Assembly: GCA_012842605.1 (NCBI GenBank)
Contig: DUSN01000101.1
Coordinates: 62,001-126,000 of the forward strand
Origin: Clostridiales bacterium
GTDB lineage: Bacteria; Bacillota; Clostridia; Caldicoprobacterales; DTU083
Length of the DNA: 64,000 nt
Direction: 5' to 3'
Below, piece by piece: positions 9,295 to 18,588 of the stretch (positions are counted from its first letter, which is position 1; each line of letters begins with the position of its first letter). The translations under genes and the position numbers were made by a program. Under the pieces are notes generated by a model that was not told the DNA's origin, ran no database searches, and saw only the letters and a program-made list of their open reading frames with translations.

Positions 9295-10617
9295 TTGAAA
9301 AAAATACACTTATGTATATTGATGATCAGCTTGTGCATGTTGTTTGTTTTTCTGCCGGCTTATGCAAACACCGGCAGTGCTTCAGCCAATGAATCAGCAC
9401 AAGACAGCATGTTAGATGAAGAGCAGGCTGAAACCGGGCTGCAGAATGAGAATGATAAAGCTGATATTCCCGAAGACGGGTTTCATTACACTACCGATAA
9501 TGGAATCCGGATTATCAGTTATGTTGACTCATGGCAGGAGGATAAACTTAAGCTGGTTGCAGAAGAGCTTGACAGAAACAGGCATGGCCTTGAAATGGAA
9601 TATCTGGACCGGATAGAAATACATTCCGGAATCGAACCCGGGGGCTATGAACAGGTTTCAGCCAAATATGAACGTGAACGGCAGCAATTTTCCATTCCTG
9701 TTAAGCTTACCGGATTTCTGCCTGCAGGCTATGAACTGAAGGTTTCTTTGAACAAAGGTGTGATCCGCATTTATAAGGGAGAACAGAGGAAAGATGTAGC
9801 TGATCTGGCTTCTGATCTTTCACATGAATATGGGCACCATTATACCTTATTCCATTTTGGCAAGGCTTTTTCTCCGGAAAAATACAAGGAAAGTGATTAT
9901 TATCAGGTTCGCATGCTGTATCATTACCCTAAGGTTAACGGTGAATCTTCCTATGAAGAAGCAATACACCGGTGGAGTATTTTTGAAATAGCTGCAGAAG
10001 ACTATGTTCAACTGTTAGGCTCGCCAACAGGCAAGAGGGTTACCAGGTTTCTTGACATATCTCAGAAAACCGGGAATTCCACATACCAGCCTGTTAATTT
10101 GGCAAGCCGGGCGGATTTCAACGCTCTTCCCCAGGAAAATTGGGAAATACCGCTGGCTGCACAGGTTCCGGGTTTAAAGCAGTATTTTCTCTCGTTTCTG
10201 GGAGACAAGTCTGATGCAGAGGCGGCTTCTGTTTTAAAGACATATAAGACTGCTGGACTGGTAGACTTGTCCCAATTAGAACTTCCACAATTATCTTATG
10301 TTCAGGAAGAGCATTATGGATTTAAAAAACACATAATCAAATGGGATGAATTGTTGGTGGAAGGCATTAAAGAACCGGTATATACGTTAGTGGCATGTGA
10401 CTATGAAAACAATCGCATCATACCTATCAAGACGGTTTATCCCGGAGAGGAGACAGAAGCGGTTGTAGGAACTGTAACTCAGGTGATTGAACCGTATGTG
10501 TATTATTACCAGGACGGACTGGATAAGGGTGAATTGGAATTCAGGCTGTATTTCCAGTTTCCTGACGGTCAGATACTGTCAGGTGAGCCTTTGATTATAG
10601 ATTTCGATAATAATTGA
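9295..10617 (+). CDS. Secreted protein with HExxH metallopeptidase-like motif, family not recognised
   Basis: 440 residues. A Sec signal peptide (about 1-25: KK, a hydrophobic core, then cleavage near AYA-N) is followed by an acidic Ser/Glu/Asp-rich linker. His177-Glu178-Tyr-Gly-His181 fits the zinc-binding HExxH pattern. About 60 residues later an acidic segment, FEIAAEDYVQ, could supply a third ligand, as in gluzincins. The C-terminal ~130 residues look like a beta-sandwich. TTG start at 9295 with a weak GGTG site. I do not recognise the family, and protease activity is inferred from the motif only. Confidence 0.7.
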   Translation: MKKIHLCILMISLCMLFVFLPAYANTGSASANESAQDSMLDEEQAETGLQNENDKADIPEDGFHYTTDNGIRIISYVDSWQEDKLKLVAEELDRNRHGLEMEYLDRIEIHSGIEPGGYEQVSAKYERERQQFSIPVKLTGFLPAGYELKVSLNKGVIRIYKGEQRKDVADLASDLSHEYGHHYTLFHFGKAFSPEKYKESDYYQVRMLYHYPKVNGESSYEEAIHRWSIFEIAAEDYVQLLGSPTGKRVTRFLDISQKTGNSTYQPVNLASRADFNALPQENWEIPLAAQVPGLKQYFLSFLGDKSDAEAASVLKTYKTAGLVDLSQLELPQLSYVQEEHYGFKKHIIKWDELLVEGIKEPVYTLVACDYENNRIIPIKTVYPGEETEAVVGTVTQVIEPYVYYYQDGLDKGELEFRLYFQFPDGQILSGEPLIIDFDNN

Positions 10618-10623
10618 AGAAGG

Positions 10624-10665
10624 AACTGCTCCAAAATAATAAACATTTGGGGCAGTTGTCTTTTT
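10624..10665 (+). terminator. Rho-independent terminator
   Basis: Arms AACTGCTCCAAA and TTTGGGGCAGTT (one G-U pair) followed by GTCTTTTT. It begins a few bases after the stop of the HExxH protein gene. Confidence 0.82.
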
Positions 10666-10767
10666 GAGATACTAATGCTGTTATACCTTGATTTAGCCGC
10701 AAACTCATGCAATACTTAAAATAAACAGCTTTACGTGCAAATATTTGAATGAAAACAAGTCATATTA

Positions 10768-11496
10768 TTATCTGCTTCGGGACAAATAGAATACAATTGT
10801 AAACACCGTAAATAAGAAGAGGACACCAGCCAGCCATACCACTGGATTGCGGGCTTTGTCTTTTTCCAGGGTGGCATCAATCTGCAAGGACTTAAAATCA
10901 CCGGGTTTCAGGGTCCAGGTGTAGAGTGTGGCGTTTTTTCCTGTAATGGCTTTAGTTTCGCTTGCATTGGTATAATCAGGTTTGCCTGGCAGCGTAAGAT
11001 TAATCTTCAGCTCGCCTTTTTCCACAGCTTCCAGCGCTTGTTCTCTCAAATCAGAAGGCAGCTGGTCAAGAGCTTCTTCATCAACAATTTGTCTAAGATC
11101 AACTGTCATCCTCAACTGGTAATGATTTCGAAACACTCCCGGCTCATACAGCCATGAATAGTTTTTAATAATGGATGGCAGCGTAGAGAAGCCCAGCATT
11201 TCGCTTCCTGCATTTCTCAGGTCATCAATTTTTATTGTCTTGGATGCCTGGAAGCCTGAATATCCGTTCTTGTGATAGTCTGTAATGGAAAAATCATTGG
11301 CGACAGCCTGCTCCCGTGCGGTATTCATAAGGTCCCCGATATCAACCTGGCTGTCTGCTTCATTTTCTGCAGCAATCAGGTACGATGCCTGTATAGTGCC
11401 GTCATCTCCAATTATATAGCTCATTTCCAGCCTGGCACATCCGGACAGCAGCAGCACGCCCGCCAGTATCCATATAAGCCGCATGACACTTCTCAC
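10768..11496 (-). CDS. LppM-like lipoprotein with C-terminal membrane anchor
   Basis: 242 residues. The N terminus is a lipoprotein signal ending in LLLSGC, so Cys20 is the predicted lipid site. The mature start (RLEMSYIIGDDGTIQASYLI) resembles the LppM beta-rich domain found in Actinobacteria and Firmicutes. A single transmembrane helix near the C terminus (about 218-237) ends in RSR. The protein is thus tethered outside the cell. GTG start at 11496 with AGGTGG upstream. Convergent with the HExxH gene and divergent from the ABC exporter at 11713. Function unknown. Confidence 0.72.
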   Translation of the reverse strand: MRSVMRLIWILAGVLLLSGCARLEMSYIIGDDGTIQASYLIAAENEADSQVDIGDLMNTAREQAVANDFSITDYHKNGYSGFQASKTIKIDDLRNAGSEMLGFSTLPSIIKNYSWLYEPGVFRNHYQLRMTVDLRQIVDEEALDQLPSDLREQALEAVEKGELKINLTLPGKPDYTNASETKAITGKNATLYTWTLKPGDFKSLQIDATLEKDKARNPVVWLAGVLFLFTVFTIVFYLSRSR

Positions 11497-11647
11497 CGAC
11501 TACCACCTCTCTCCACCATAAAGTATTATTGCATGCCTGTACAAATGCTGTGAAATATATATTATCAATTTTATCACAGCCTTGCTTTCCCGGTAAAGGG
11601 CATAACCTGTTTGCCGCCTTCTGCGCCGTATTAGCCTGTCTCAAATC

Positions 11648-11677
11648 TTGCTTTATATAAAGGAATTGACTTATAAT
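11648..11677 (+). promoter_or_regulatory. Promoter for the ABC exporter at 11713
   Basis: TTGCTT (11648-11653) and TATAAT (11672-11677) with an 18-base spacer, about 35 bases before the chosen TTG start. It lies in the divergent gap with the lipoprotein gene. Confidence 0.55.
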
Positions 11678-11712
11678 AGACATATTGAATGTAAAAATTG
11701 GGGGAAATAATC

Positions 11713-13488
11713 TTGGAGAAAAAAAGACTGCTGCGCATTTTTGTGTCCTACTATAAACCATATTACAAGCTTTTCTTTTTGGATTTGTTCTGTGCCTTTA
11801 TTGTTGCACTTATAGATTTGTATTTTCCCATGCTGACCAGAGAAGTAGTGGGAACCATACTTCCTGCCGGTGATCTGCATACCTTCTGGATCTTTATAAT
11901 TGCTATGGTTGTACTGTACCTGATACGTACCTCGTTTCAATATATAATCCATTACTGGGGCCATGTCCTTGGAGTTCGCATGGAATACGATATGCGCAGG
12001 GATTTGTTTTCCCATCTGCAGACCCTGCCTTTTAAGTTCTATGATAAAAACCGGACAGGACATCTTATGTCCCGTATGGTTAATGATTTGAATGAAATAA
12101 CAGAGCTGGCGCACCATGGTCCGGAAGACTTGTTCTTGTCCCTGGTTATGCTGATAGGTTCGTTTTTCATGCTGATAATGGTTGAATGGCGGCTGGCTTT
12201 AATTGTATACATAATTGTTCCGGTTATGATATGGTTCTCATTAAAATACCGCAGACGTATGAATGAATCATTTAAGGATCTTAGGGTAAAGCTGGCTGAG
12301 GTTAATGCCCAGCTGGAGAGCAGCATTTCCGGGGTCAGGGTCTCCAAGGCCTTTACCAATGAGGATTATGAAAAAGATAAGTTCGGGCATGGGAATAAAC
12401 GCTTTCGCAGCTCCAAATACGTTGCATATAATAACATGGCTGTTTTCCAAACCGGTATTGAGTTTTTCTCCCATATGCTGAATGTGGTAGTGGTAGCTGC
12501 AGGCGGTTATTTTATATACAGGAAATGGATGCAGGCAGCTGATCTTTTAGCCTTTATCATGTATGTAGGTGTTTTCCTGCAGCCTATACACCGGCTGAGC
12601 AATTTCATGCAGCAATTTGAATCGGGTATGACCGGTGTGGAACGCTTTGCTGAGATAATGGAAGTAAAGCCGGATATTGTTGATGCCCCTGATGCAAAGG
12701 TGCTGGAAAATGTTAAAGGTGATATTGAATTTGAAAATGTAAGCTTTTCCTATGATGGAAATGAAAATGTGCTGAAAAACATAAATATAAGCATTCCGGC
12801 CGGAAAAACAATTGCCCTTGTAGGGCCGTCCGGAGGAGGAAAAACTACATTATGCCACCTTATACCCCGGTTTTATGAGGTTATGGAGGGAAGCATCAAA
12901 ATTGACGGCTGCGATATCAGGGAATATACAATAAAATCCCTGCGACAGAATGTGGGACTGGTTCAGCAGGATATTTTCCTGTTTGCGGGCAGCATCCGGG
13001 AGAATATCCGGTATGGAAGAGTAGATGCCGATGAAGATGAAGTAATAGAAGCAGCCAAGAGAGCCAATATACATGATTTTATAATGAGCCTGCCTGACGG
13101 GTATGATACACAGGTGGGAGAAAGAGGAATTCGTCTTTCCGGCGGACAGAAGCAGCGTATATCCATTGCCCGGGTATTTTTGAAAAATCCGCCCATTCTC
13201 CTGCTGGATGAGGCTACCTCAGCCCTGGACAATGAAACTGAAATCAAGATACAGCATGCTTTGGAGGAATTATCCAAGGGCAGAACCACATTAGTCATTG
13301 CCCACCGCCTTTCTACAATCAAGAATGCCGACAGGATACTGGTTCTTACAAAAGACGGCATTGTAGAACAGGGCACCCATGAGGAGCTGATGGAACTGGG
13401 GGGCATATACTCAAGCCTGTATAAGGCACAATTTAAGGATAATGCATCCAGTGAGCCGGTAATGGATTGGACTGATTTGGAGGAATAG
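11713..13488 (+). CDS. ABC exporter half-transporter, homodimeric type (MsbA/LmrA-like)
   Basis: 591 residues from the TTG at 11713. That start is preferred over the TTG at 11698 because GGGGGAAA lies 7-10 bases before it. Membrane domain about 1-315; ATP-binding domain with Walker A GPSGGGKTT, signature LSGGQKQR, Walker B LLLDEATSALD and H-loop IAHRLST, all canonical. Unlike the pair at 821-4423, it has two intact sites when homodimeric. Has its own promoter. Lipid or drug export is likely from the family; the substrate cannot be inferred. Confidence 0.9.
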   Translation: MEKKRLLRIFVSYYKPYYKLFFLDLFCAFIVALIDLYFPMLTREVVGTILPAGDLHTFWIFIIAMVVLYLIRTSFQYIIHYWGHVLGVRMEYDMRRDLFSHLQTLPFKFYDKNRTGHLMSRMVNDLNEITELAHHGPEDLFLSLVMLIGSFFMLIMVEWRLALIVYIIVPVMIWFSLKYRRRMNESFKDLRVKLAEVNAQLESSISGVRVSKAFTNEDYEKDKFGHGNKRFRSSKYVAYNNMAVFQTGIEFFSHMLNVVVVAAGGYFIYRKWMQAADLLAFIMYVGVFLQPIHRLSNFMQQFESGMTGVERFAEIMEVKPDIVDAPDAKVLENVKGDIEFENVSFSYDGNENVLKNINISIPAGKTIALVGPSGGGKTTLCHLIPRFYEVMEGSIKIDGCDIREYTIKSLRQNVGLVQQDIFLFAGSIRENIRYGRVDADEDEVIEAAKRANIHDFIMSLPDGYDTQVGERGIRLSGGQKQRISIARVFLKNPPILLLDEATSALDNETEIKIQHALEELSKGRTTLVIAHRLSTIKNADRILVLTKDGIVEQGTHEELMELGGIYSSLYKAQFKDNASSEPVMDWTDLEE

Positions 13489-13537
13489 ATTAAAGAGGCT
13501 GAAGCAGCAAGTAGATATTACAAGCAGGAGGTTCCTA

Positions 13538-14158
13538 ATGGAGTATCTGTCTTTGGGAAATTCCGTTGAGCATGAAATTGTTATTCAAAAATCCAGGTTT
13601 ATCGGATTAACTTACCAGGTTTCCGAGGAAGAAGAAATTTTTGTCTGCCTTGAGGATGCCAGGGAAAGATACCCCAATGCAACCCACTATTGCTATGGCG
13701 CGGTTATCGGCCTGGACGGCCTGATTCAGCGGTTTTCCGATGACGGGGAACCTGGCGGGACGGCAGGAATGCCCATACTGCAGGTATTGCTGCAAAAGGG
13801 GCTTAAGAATGTACTGCTTGTGGTGGTGCGCTATTTTGGAGGCATTAAGCTGGGAGCAGGCGGCCTTGTTCGTGCATACAGCAGGTGTGCTGCCGAAACC
13901 GTATCCAAAGCCGGCATTGTAAAGATGATACTAAGCAGCAGGGGCACAGTAACCATTAACTATAACCTGCTGGGCAGCGTAGAGCATTTTCTCCGGCAGA
14001 CTGGTATAATAATCCAAAATATTGCTTACGGGGAAAGAGTAGAGATACAATTGCTGACTAATTTTGACTGGGACGCCTTGTCAGGAAAGCTGACTGATCT
14101 GTGCAGCGGGAACCTGGAGATAAAAAGGCTGGACAGCATCTACTACCATTGGGAGTAA
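13538..14158 (+). CDS. YigZ/YvyE-type IMPACT family protein
   Basis: 206 residues. The N-terminal UPF0029/IMPACT domain shows NATHYCYGAVIG, DDGEPGGTAGMPIL and VVRYFGGIKLGAGGLVRAY, followed by a small DUF1949-like C-terminal ferredoxin-fold domain (about 140-206). The family is widespread, sometimes annotated as a dipeptidase-like or translation-linked protein, and its bacterial role is unsettled. ATG with GCAGGAGG upstream, 49 bases after the ABC exporter gene, so probably co-transcribed. Confidence 0.9.
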   Translation: MEYLSLGNSVEHEIVIQKSRFIGLTYQVSEEEEIFVCLEDARERYPNATHYCYGAVIGLDGLIQRFSDDGEPGGTAGMPILQVLLQKGLKNVLLVVVRYFGGIKLGAGGLVRAYSRCAAETVSKAGIVKMILSSRGTVTINYNLLGSVEHFLRQTGIIIQNIAYGERVEIQLLTNFDWDALSGKLTDLCSGNLEIKRLDSIYYHWE

Positions 14159-14362
14159 AGCTTAACTTAGAAAATAAAAATAAAATACTACAATGCACCA
14201 ATGTACTATAATAATTTTAGAAATCGACAGACAGCTTTTGGATTAAATAATTATAAGTTTTAGGAACAGTAGTATAAGCTCTGAAATTAACTGTTATATG
14301 TTTTGAAATCAATAACAGCAGGCATATTTTAAATCAATAATAAAAGAAGGGCAGGGATATTT

Positions 14363-15055
14363 ATGTTGGAAACTTTAAAAGAACAGGTATGGCAGGCTAA
14401 TCTGGAACTTCCCAAACGTGGACTGGTAGTTTACACCTGGGGCAACGTCAGCGGAATAGACAGGGAAAAAGGTCTGGTGGTAATCAAGCCAAGCGGTGTA
14501 GCTTATGAAGAGATGAAACCGCAGGACATGGTTGTGACGGACCTTGACGGCAATATAGTGGAAGGGCGGCTGAAGCCTTCCTCAGATTTAAAAACTCATT
14601 TGGTATTATATCGCAATTTCTCAGACATCAACGGTATAGTACATACCCATTCCACCTGGGCTACCATCTGGGCTCAGGCAGGAAGGTCCATTCCTCCATT
14701 GGGCACAACTCATGCCGATTATTTTTACGGTGATGTACCCTGCACCCGGCGTATGACAGGTGACGAAATAGCACGGGAATATGAAACAGAGACAGGTTAT
14801 GTCATATTGGAAGCATTCCGAGGTTTAAACCCGTCTGACTTGCCCGGTGTCCTGGTAAACAACCATGGCCCCTTTACCTGGGGAAAAGACCCGCTTAATG
14901 CGGTTCATAATGCGGTTGTGCTGGAGGAACTGGCCAGGATGGCATATTATACCCTTGCTCTGAATCCTGATGTTTCAGCCATAAGCCAGAACCTGCTGGA
15001 TAAGCATTATCTCCGCAAACATGGGGCAAATGCATATTATGGACAAGGCAAATAG
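14363..15055 (+). CDS. araD: L-ribulose-5-phosphate 4-epimerase / class II aldolase
   Basis: 230 residues, the normal length for AraD/UlaF/SgbE. Zn-binding His94 and His96 in VHTHS, a third His in VNNHGPF, the phosphate-binding serines in the VIKPSG and SSDLKTH segments, and GTTHADYF are all present. Family reaction: L-ribulose-5-P to D-xylulose-5-P, the last step of L-arabinose entry into the pentose phosphate pathway. That suits the arabinofuranosidases 10-40 kb away, though araA and araB are not in the window. ATG at 14363 after AGGGCAGGG. AraD is the best call; other members (fuculose aldolase) differ mainly in details I cannot test. Confidence 0.87.
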   Translation: MLETLKEQVWQANLELPKRGLVVYTWGNVSGIDREKGLVVIKPSGVAYEEMKPQDMVVTDLDGNIVEGRLKPSSDLKTHLVLYRNFSDINGIVHTHSTWATIWAQAGRSIPPLGTTHADYFYGDVPCTRRMTGDEIAREYETETGYVILEAFRGLNPSDLPGVLVNNHGPFTWGKDPLNAVHNAVVLEELARMAYYTLALNPDVSAISQNLLDKHYLRKHGANAYYGQGK

Positions 15056-15084
15056 CTCTTGCAGCAAAAAAGGAGTTGACCTGC

Positions 15085-15789
15085 TTGGACCAGGAAAGAC
15101 TGATTCTTTTTACCGGGCATTTTGGCAGCGGCAAAACCGAAATAGCCGTTAACTATGCGATAAAGAGTGCTCAGTCAGGGCAGAAAACCATTCTGGTGGA
15201 TCTCGACATTGTTAATCCCTTTTTCCGTTCCACTGAAGTAAAAGATAAACTGGAAGAATGCGGCATTAAGGTTATTTCCCCCAATTTTGCCGTTACTACG
15301 GTTGATATACCGTCATTGCCTGCTGAGATTTATTCGGTATTTGCAGATAAATCCTCGAAGGTGATTTTTGACGTGGGCGGTGATGAAACCGGGGCCAGGG
15401 CACTTGGGCAGTATTTTCCATACTTCAGGCAGGAACACTACAGGATGTACTATGTTATAAACATAAGACGGCCGCTGTCTTCCACGGCGGAGGATATCAT
15501 TTCTATGATGCAGGAAGTGGAGCAAAAGTCAAGGCTTAAGGTAACACACCTGATTAACAATACCAACCTGTCGTATGAAACCGAAATTCATGATATAATT
15601 GAAGGACAAGCAATAATAGAGCAGGTATCAAAGTCTGTAAACATACCAATAGAGTGGACGGCCGGAGTCAGTGAATTGCTGGACCGGCTGCCGGAGAATA
15701 TCGGCTGTAAATTGTTCCCCATAGAAATCTATATGAAACCTCCATGGCAGCAGCTGCCGCAGGGAAAACCTTTCAGGGCGCAGAACTAG
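15085..15789 (+). CDS. MinD/CobQ-like P-loop nucleotide-binding protein
   Basis: 234 residues from the TTG at 15085, 9 bases after AGGAG; an in-frame TTG at 15076 abuts that site and is unlikely. The P-loop is GHFGSGKTE. A deviant SIMIBI-class switch follows (VDLDIVNPFFRS), then FDVGGDETGARALG as a Walker B-like region. Such ATPases commonly sit next to 2-oxoacid:ferredoxin oxidoreductase genes, as here (ferredoxin gene 102 bases downstream). A role in cofactor insertion or maturation is plausible but unproven. Confidence 0.7.
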   Translation: MDQERLILFTGHFGSGKTEIAVNYAIKSAQSGQKTILVDLDIVNPFFRSTEVKDKLEECGIKVISPNFAVTTVDIPSLPAEIYSVFADKSSKVIFDVGGDETGARALGQYFPYFRQEHYRMYYVINIRRPLSSTAEDIISMMQEVEQKSRLKVTHLINNTNLSYETEIHDIIEGQAIIEQVSKSVNIPIEWTAGVSELLDRLPENIGCKLFPIEIYMKPPWQQLPQGKPFRAQN

Positions 15790-15890
15790 TGAGCGCAGGG
15801 ACTTGGCAGCAGAAACATTAAGCACAGGGACATGATTTCAAGGGCAATGAATGCAGCGTATATGTCTTACGGGAGAGGGAGGTTTGGAGT

Positions 15891-16097
15891 TTGGCAAAAG
15901 TAACTTTTGACGAGGATCGTTGCAAGGGCTGTGAGCTTTGTGTTCATGTATGCCCCAAAGGCATCGTTGTGATAGCCGCAGACCGGATAAATAAAAAGGG
16001 ATACCATCCTGCAACAGTAATTGAAATGGATAAATGCATCGGCTGCGCATTCTGTGCAAGGATGTGCCCGGATGTGGTTATCGAAGTGGAAAAGTAA
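15891..16097 (+). CDS. 2x[4Fe-4S] ferredoxin subunit of 2-oxoacid oxidoreductase
   Basis: 68 residues. Two classic clusters, CKGCELCVHVCP and CIGCAFCARMCP, give two [4Fe-4S] centres. TTG start at 15891 with GGGAGG upstream. This is the delta subunit that takes electrons from the TPP subunit and passes them to free ferredoxin. First gene of a tight operon ferredoxin-alpha-beta-gamma. Confidence 0.92.
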   Translation: MAKVTFDEDRCKGCELCVHVCPKGIVVIAADRINKKGYHPATVIEMDKCIGCAFCARMCPDVVIEVEK

Positions 16098-16118
16098 CAT
16101 AATTTGAGGGGGTTGGTT

Positions 16119-17186
16119 ATGTCCAAGGTATTGATGAAGGGGAACGAAGCTATAGCAGAGGCTGCTATACAGGCAGGCTGCCGGTATTTCTTCGGATACC
16201 CGATTACACCGCAGAATGAAATCCCGGCCTACATGGCAAAACGGCTGCCCATGGTAGGCGGGTGTTTTTTACAGGCAGAAAGTGAAGTAGCTGCTATAAA
16301 CATGGTATATGGTGCAGCCGGCGCAGGAGCACGAGTCATGACATCATCCTCCAGCCCGGGTATAAGCCTGAAGCAGGAGGGTATTTCATATATAGCAGGT
16401 GCTGAGCTGCCCTGCCTTATTGTAAATATAGTAAGAGGAGGTCCAGGCCTGGGAGGCATTCAGCCCGCACAGTCCGACTATTTCCAGGCTGTCAAGGGAG
16501 GAGGCCATGGAGATTATCACCTGATAGTTCTGGCTCCTTCCACAATACAGGAAATGGTAGATCTGGTGCAGGAGGGCTTTGATATAGCCGATCAATACAG
16601 AAACCCGGTTATGATTTTGGGTGACGGTATGCTGGGGCAGATGATGGAGCCTGTGGAATTCAAAGAAAGAAAGCCCAGGCAGCTGCCGCCAAAGGACTGG
16701 GCTACCACCGGCTGGAAGGGTGACCGGCCCCGTGCGGTTATCAACTCGCTGTTCATTGATCCCCAGGTACTGGAAGAGCATGTACAGCGGATCTATAAAA
16801 AATATGAAGCTATCAAAGCCAATGAAACGAAAGTGGAATGCTATAACTGTGAAGATGCGGAAATCATAGTATCAGCATACGGAACCACTGCCCGCATAGT
16901 AAGAAGCGTTATTGAACTGGCTGCCAAAGAAGGAATCAAGGTAGGCCTGATTAGACCCATTACCCTGTGGCCTTTCCCGGCAGATACTTTCAGCAGCTGG
17001 GTTGAAAGAGATCATGTTAAGGCATTCCTGACAGTTGAAATGAGCATGGGTCAGATGGTGGAGGATGTAACCCTGTCTGTGGGCGGCAGAAAACCGTCGT
17101 ATTTTTACGGGAGAACCGGCGGCATGGTTCCCAACCCGTTTGATATACTGGATGAAATTAAAAAGATCAGAGGGGGGAACCGGTAA
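16119..17186 (+). CDS. vorB: 2-oxoacid:ferredoxin oxidoreductase, alpha subunit (VorB/KorA type)
   Basis: 355 residues from the ATG at 16119, 6 bases after AGGGGG; an upstream TTG at 16104 has no ribosome site. Domain I ([32 protein letters not shown]) and the C-terminal transketolase-like domain ([23 protein letters not shown]) are clear. The 360-residue split form is typical of 2-ketoisovalerate (Vor) or 2-oxoglutarate (Kor) enzymes rather than pyruvate. Role: oxidative decarboxylation of a 2-oxoacid to acyl-CoA with ferredoxin reduction, or the reverse. Overlaps the beta gene by one base. Confidence 0.88.
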   Translation: MSKVLMKGNEAIAEAAIQAGCRYFFGYPITPQNEIPAYMAKRLPMVGGCFLQAESEVAAINMVYGAAGAGARVMTSSSSPGISLKQEGISYIAGAELPCLIVNIVRGGPGLGGIQPAQSDYFQAVKGGGHGDYHLIVLAPSTIQEMVDLVQEGFDIADQYRNPVMILGDGMLGQMMEPVEFKERKPRQLPPKDWATTGWKGDRPRAVINSLFIDPQVLEEHVQRIYKKYEAIKANETKVECYNCEDAEIIVSAYGTTARIVRSVIELAAKEGIKVGLIRPITLWPFPADTFSSWVERDHVKAFLTVEMSMGQMVEDVTLSVGGRKPSYFYGRTGGMVPNPFDILDEIKKIRGGNR

Positions 17187-17923
17187 TGGCTATAGTTTTT
17201 AAAAAGCCTGAATCATTGACTGACAATCCGTTTCATTACTGTCCCGGATGCACGCACGGCATTGTGCACCGCCTGATTGCCGAAGTAATGGACGAGCTTA
17301 ATATAAGGCAGGACACCATAGGGGTTGCCCCTGTTGGATGTGCGGTATTTGCCTATGACTATTTCAACTGCGACATGCAGGAAGCAGCCCACGGGAGAGC
17401 ACCTGCCGTTGCTACCGGAATTAAGAGGGTTCATCCCGACAAGGTAGTATTCACCTATCAGGGCGACGGCGACCTTGCATCCATTGGCGCGGCTGAAATT
17501 GTCCATGCAGCCAACCGTGGCGAGAAGATAACCACAATCTTCATCAACAATGCCATTTATGGTATGACCGGCGGGCAAATGGCACCTACAACGCTGCTGG
17601 GTCAGGTTACAGTTACATCCCCCTATGGAAGGCAAGCCGAGACCGAAGGCTATCCAATCCGTATGAGCGAAATGCTTGCCACATTGGCCGGTGTTGCTTA
17701 TATCGAACGTGTATCGGTTCATGATATCAAGCATATTAATCAAGCGAAAAAGGCTATTAGAAAGGCATTTGAATATCAGATAGCAGGCAAGGGATTCACT
17801 ATGGTGGAGGTATTGTCCACCTGCCCGACTAACTGGGGAATGACTCCGGTTGAAAGCCTTGAATGGGTAAAGGATAGAATGATCCCCTATTATCCTCTTG
17901 GCGTAAAAAAGGAGGCGGAGTGA
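17186..17923 (+). CDS. vorA: 2-oxoacid:ferredoxin oxidoreductase, beta (TPP-binding) subunit
   Basis: 245 residues. [12 protein letters not shown] at the N terminus is the subunit's hallmark. The TPP-binding motif [13 protein letters not shown] with [11 protein letters not shown] coordinates Mg-TPP. No cysteine-rich extra domain, so electrons leave through the separate ferredoxin subunit. Its ATG overlaps the alpha stop (TAATG) and its stop lies one base before the gamma start, so expression is translationally coupled. Confidence 0.9.
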   Translation: MAIVFKKPESLTDNPFHYCPGCTHGIVHRLIAEVMDELNIRQDTIGVAPVGCAVFAYDYFNCDMQEAAHGRAPAVATGIKRVHPDKVVFTYQGDGDLASIGAAEIVHAANRGEKITTIFINNAIYGMTGGQMAPTTLLGQVTVTSPYGRQAETEGYPIRMSEMLATLAGVAYIERVSVHDIKHINQAKKAIRKAFEYQIAGKGFTMVEVLSTCPTNWGMTPVESLEWVKDRMIPYYPLGVKKEAE

Positions 17924-17924
17924 T

Positions 17925-18467
17925 ATGACAGAGCAGATTATTATGGCCGGCTTCGGCGGGCAGGGCGTCATGTCCATGGGACAGCTTCTCGCATATGCCG
18001 GAATGCTGGAAGGAAAGAATGTTTCATGGCTTCCGTCCTATGGACCGGAGATGAGGGGCGGTACAGCCAATTGCTGCGTTATCATTTCGGATGATATGGT
18101 GGGCTCTCCCATTGTTACCCAGGCAACAGCGGTGATTGCTTTAAATAAGCCTTCGCTGGATAAATTTGAAGATACAGTGGTGCCAGGAGGCCTGTTGTTC
18201 ATAAACAGCTCACTGGTGGACCGGAAGTCAGTCCGGGATGATATTCAGGTTTACTATATTCCTGCCAACGAGGAGGCAGACCGGCTGGGAAACAGCAAAG
18301 TGGCCAATTCGGTTATGCTGGGAGCTTATCTTGCCAGGGCGGGCAGCAGCGTTACTCCCGAATCAGTCATAGAGGCATTGAAAAAGGTGCTGGGTTCGTC
18401 CAAGCAGGATTTAATTCCTCTCAATGAGAAAGCATTGAAACGGGGAGCAGAATTGATTAATGAGTAA
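17925..18467 (+). CDS. vorC: 2-oxoacid:ferredoxin oxidoreductase, gamma subunit
   Basis: 180 residues with the gamma-domain signature GFGGQGVMSMGQLLAYAG near the N terminus, then PSYGPEMRGGTANC and KVANSVMLGAYLA. Family role: CoA-handling gamma domain of the oxidoreductase. Last gene of the four-gene operon; AAGGAGG precedes the ATG. No obvious terminator follows. Confidence 0.9.
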   Translation: MTEQIIMAGFGGQGVMSMGQLLAYAGMLEGKNVSWLPSYGPEMRGGTANCCVIISDDMVGSPIVTQATAVIALNKPSLDKFEDTVVPGGLLFINSSLVDRKSVRDDIQVYYIPANEEADRLGNSKVANSVMLGAYLARAGSSVTPESVIEALKKVLGSSKQDLIPLNEKALKRGAELINE

Positions 18468-18474
18468 TAGTGTA

Positions 18475-18506
18475 TTGACAGTGCCGCCTAACTGAAACAA
18501 TATTAA
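18475..18506 (+). promoter_or_regulatory. Candidate promoter for the GH84/GH29 pair
   Basis: A perfect TTGACA (18475-18480) is followed after 18 bases by AATATT and slightly later TATTAA. The -10 is weak, so this is tentative. It lies about 80 bases before the GH84 start. Confidence 0.35.
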
Positions 18507-18588
18507 GTTTTAGCTCTTTTAATTAGCAATAAGTTTAACAATATCAAAGACATTTTGTAGTTCAGACATCTTTGGAGGAAATCTTATT

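Noticed and set aside
11402-12117. Overlapping minus-strand frames opposite the ABC exporter start
   Set aside because: Antisense to a canonical ABC transporter and to the promoter region; composition is not protein-like.
17213-17977. Long minus-strand open frame of about 254 codons opposite the beta and gamma oxidoreductase genes
   Set aside because: It lies wholly antisense to strongly conserved genes, has no ribosome site and no recognisable domain; it is a shadow of their codon bias.
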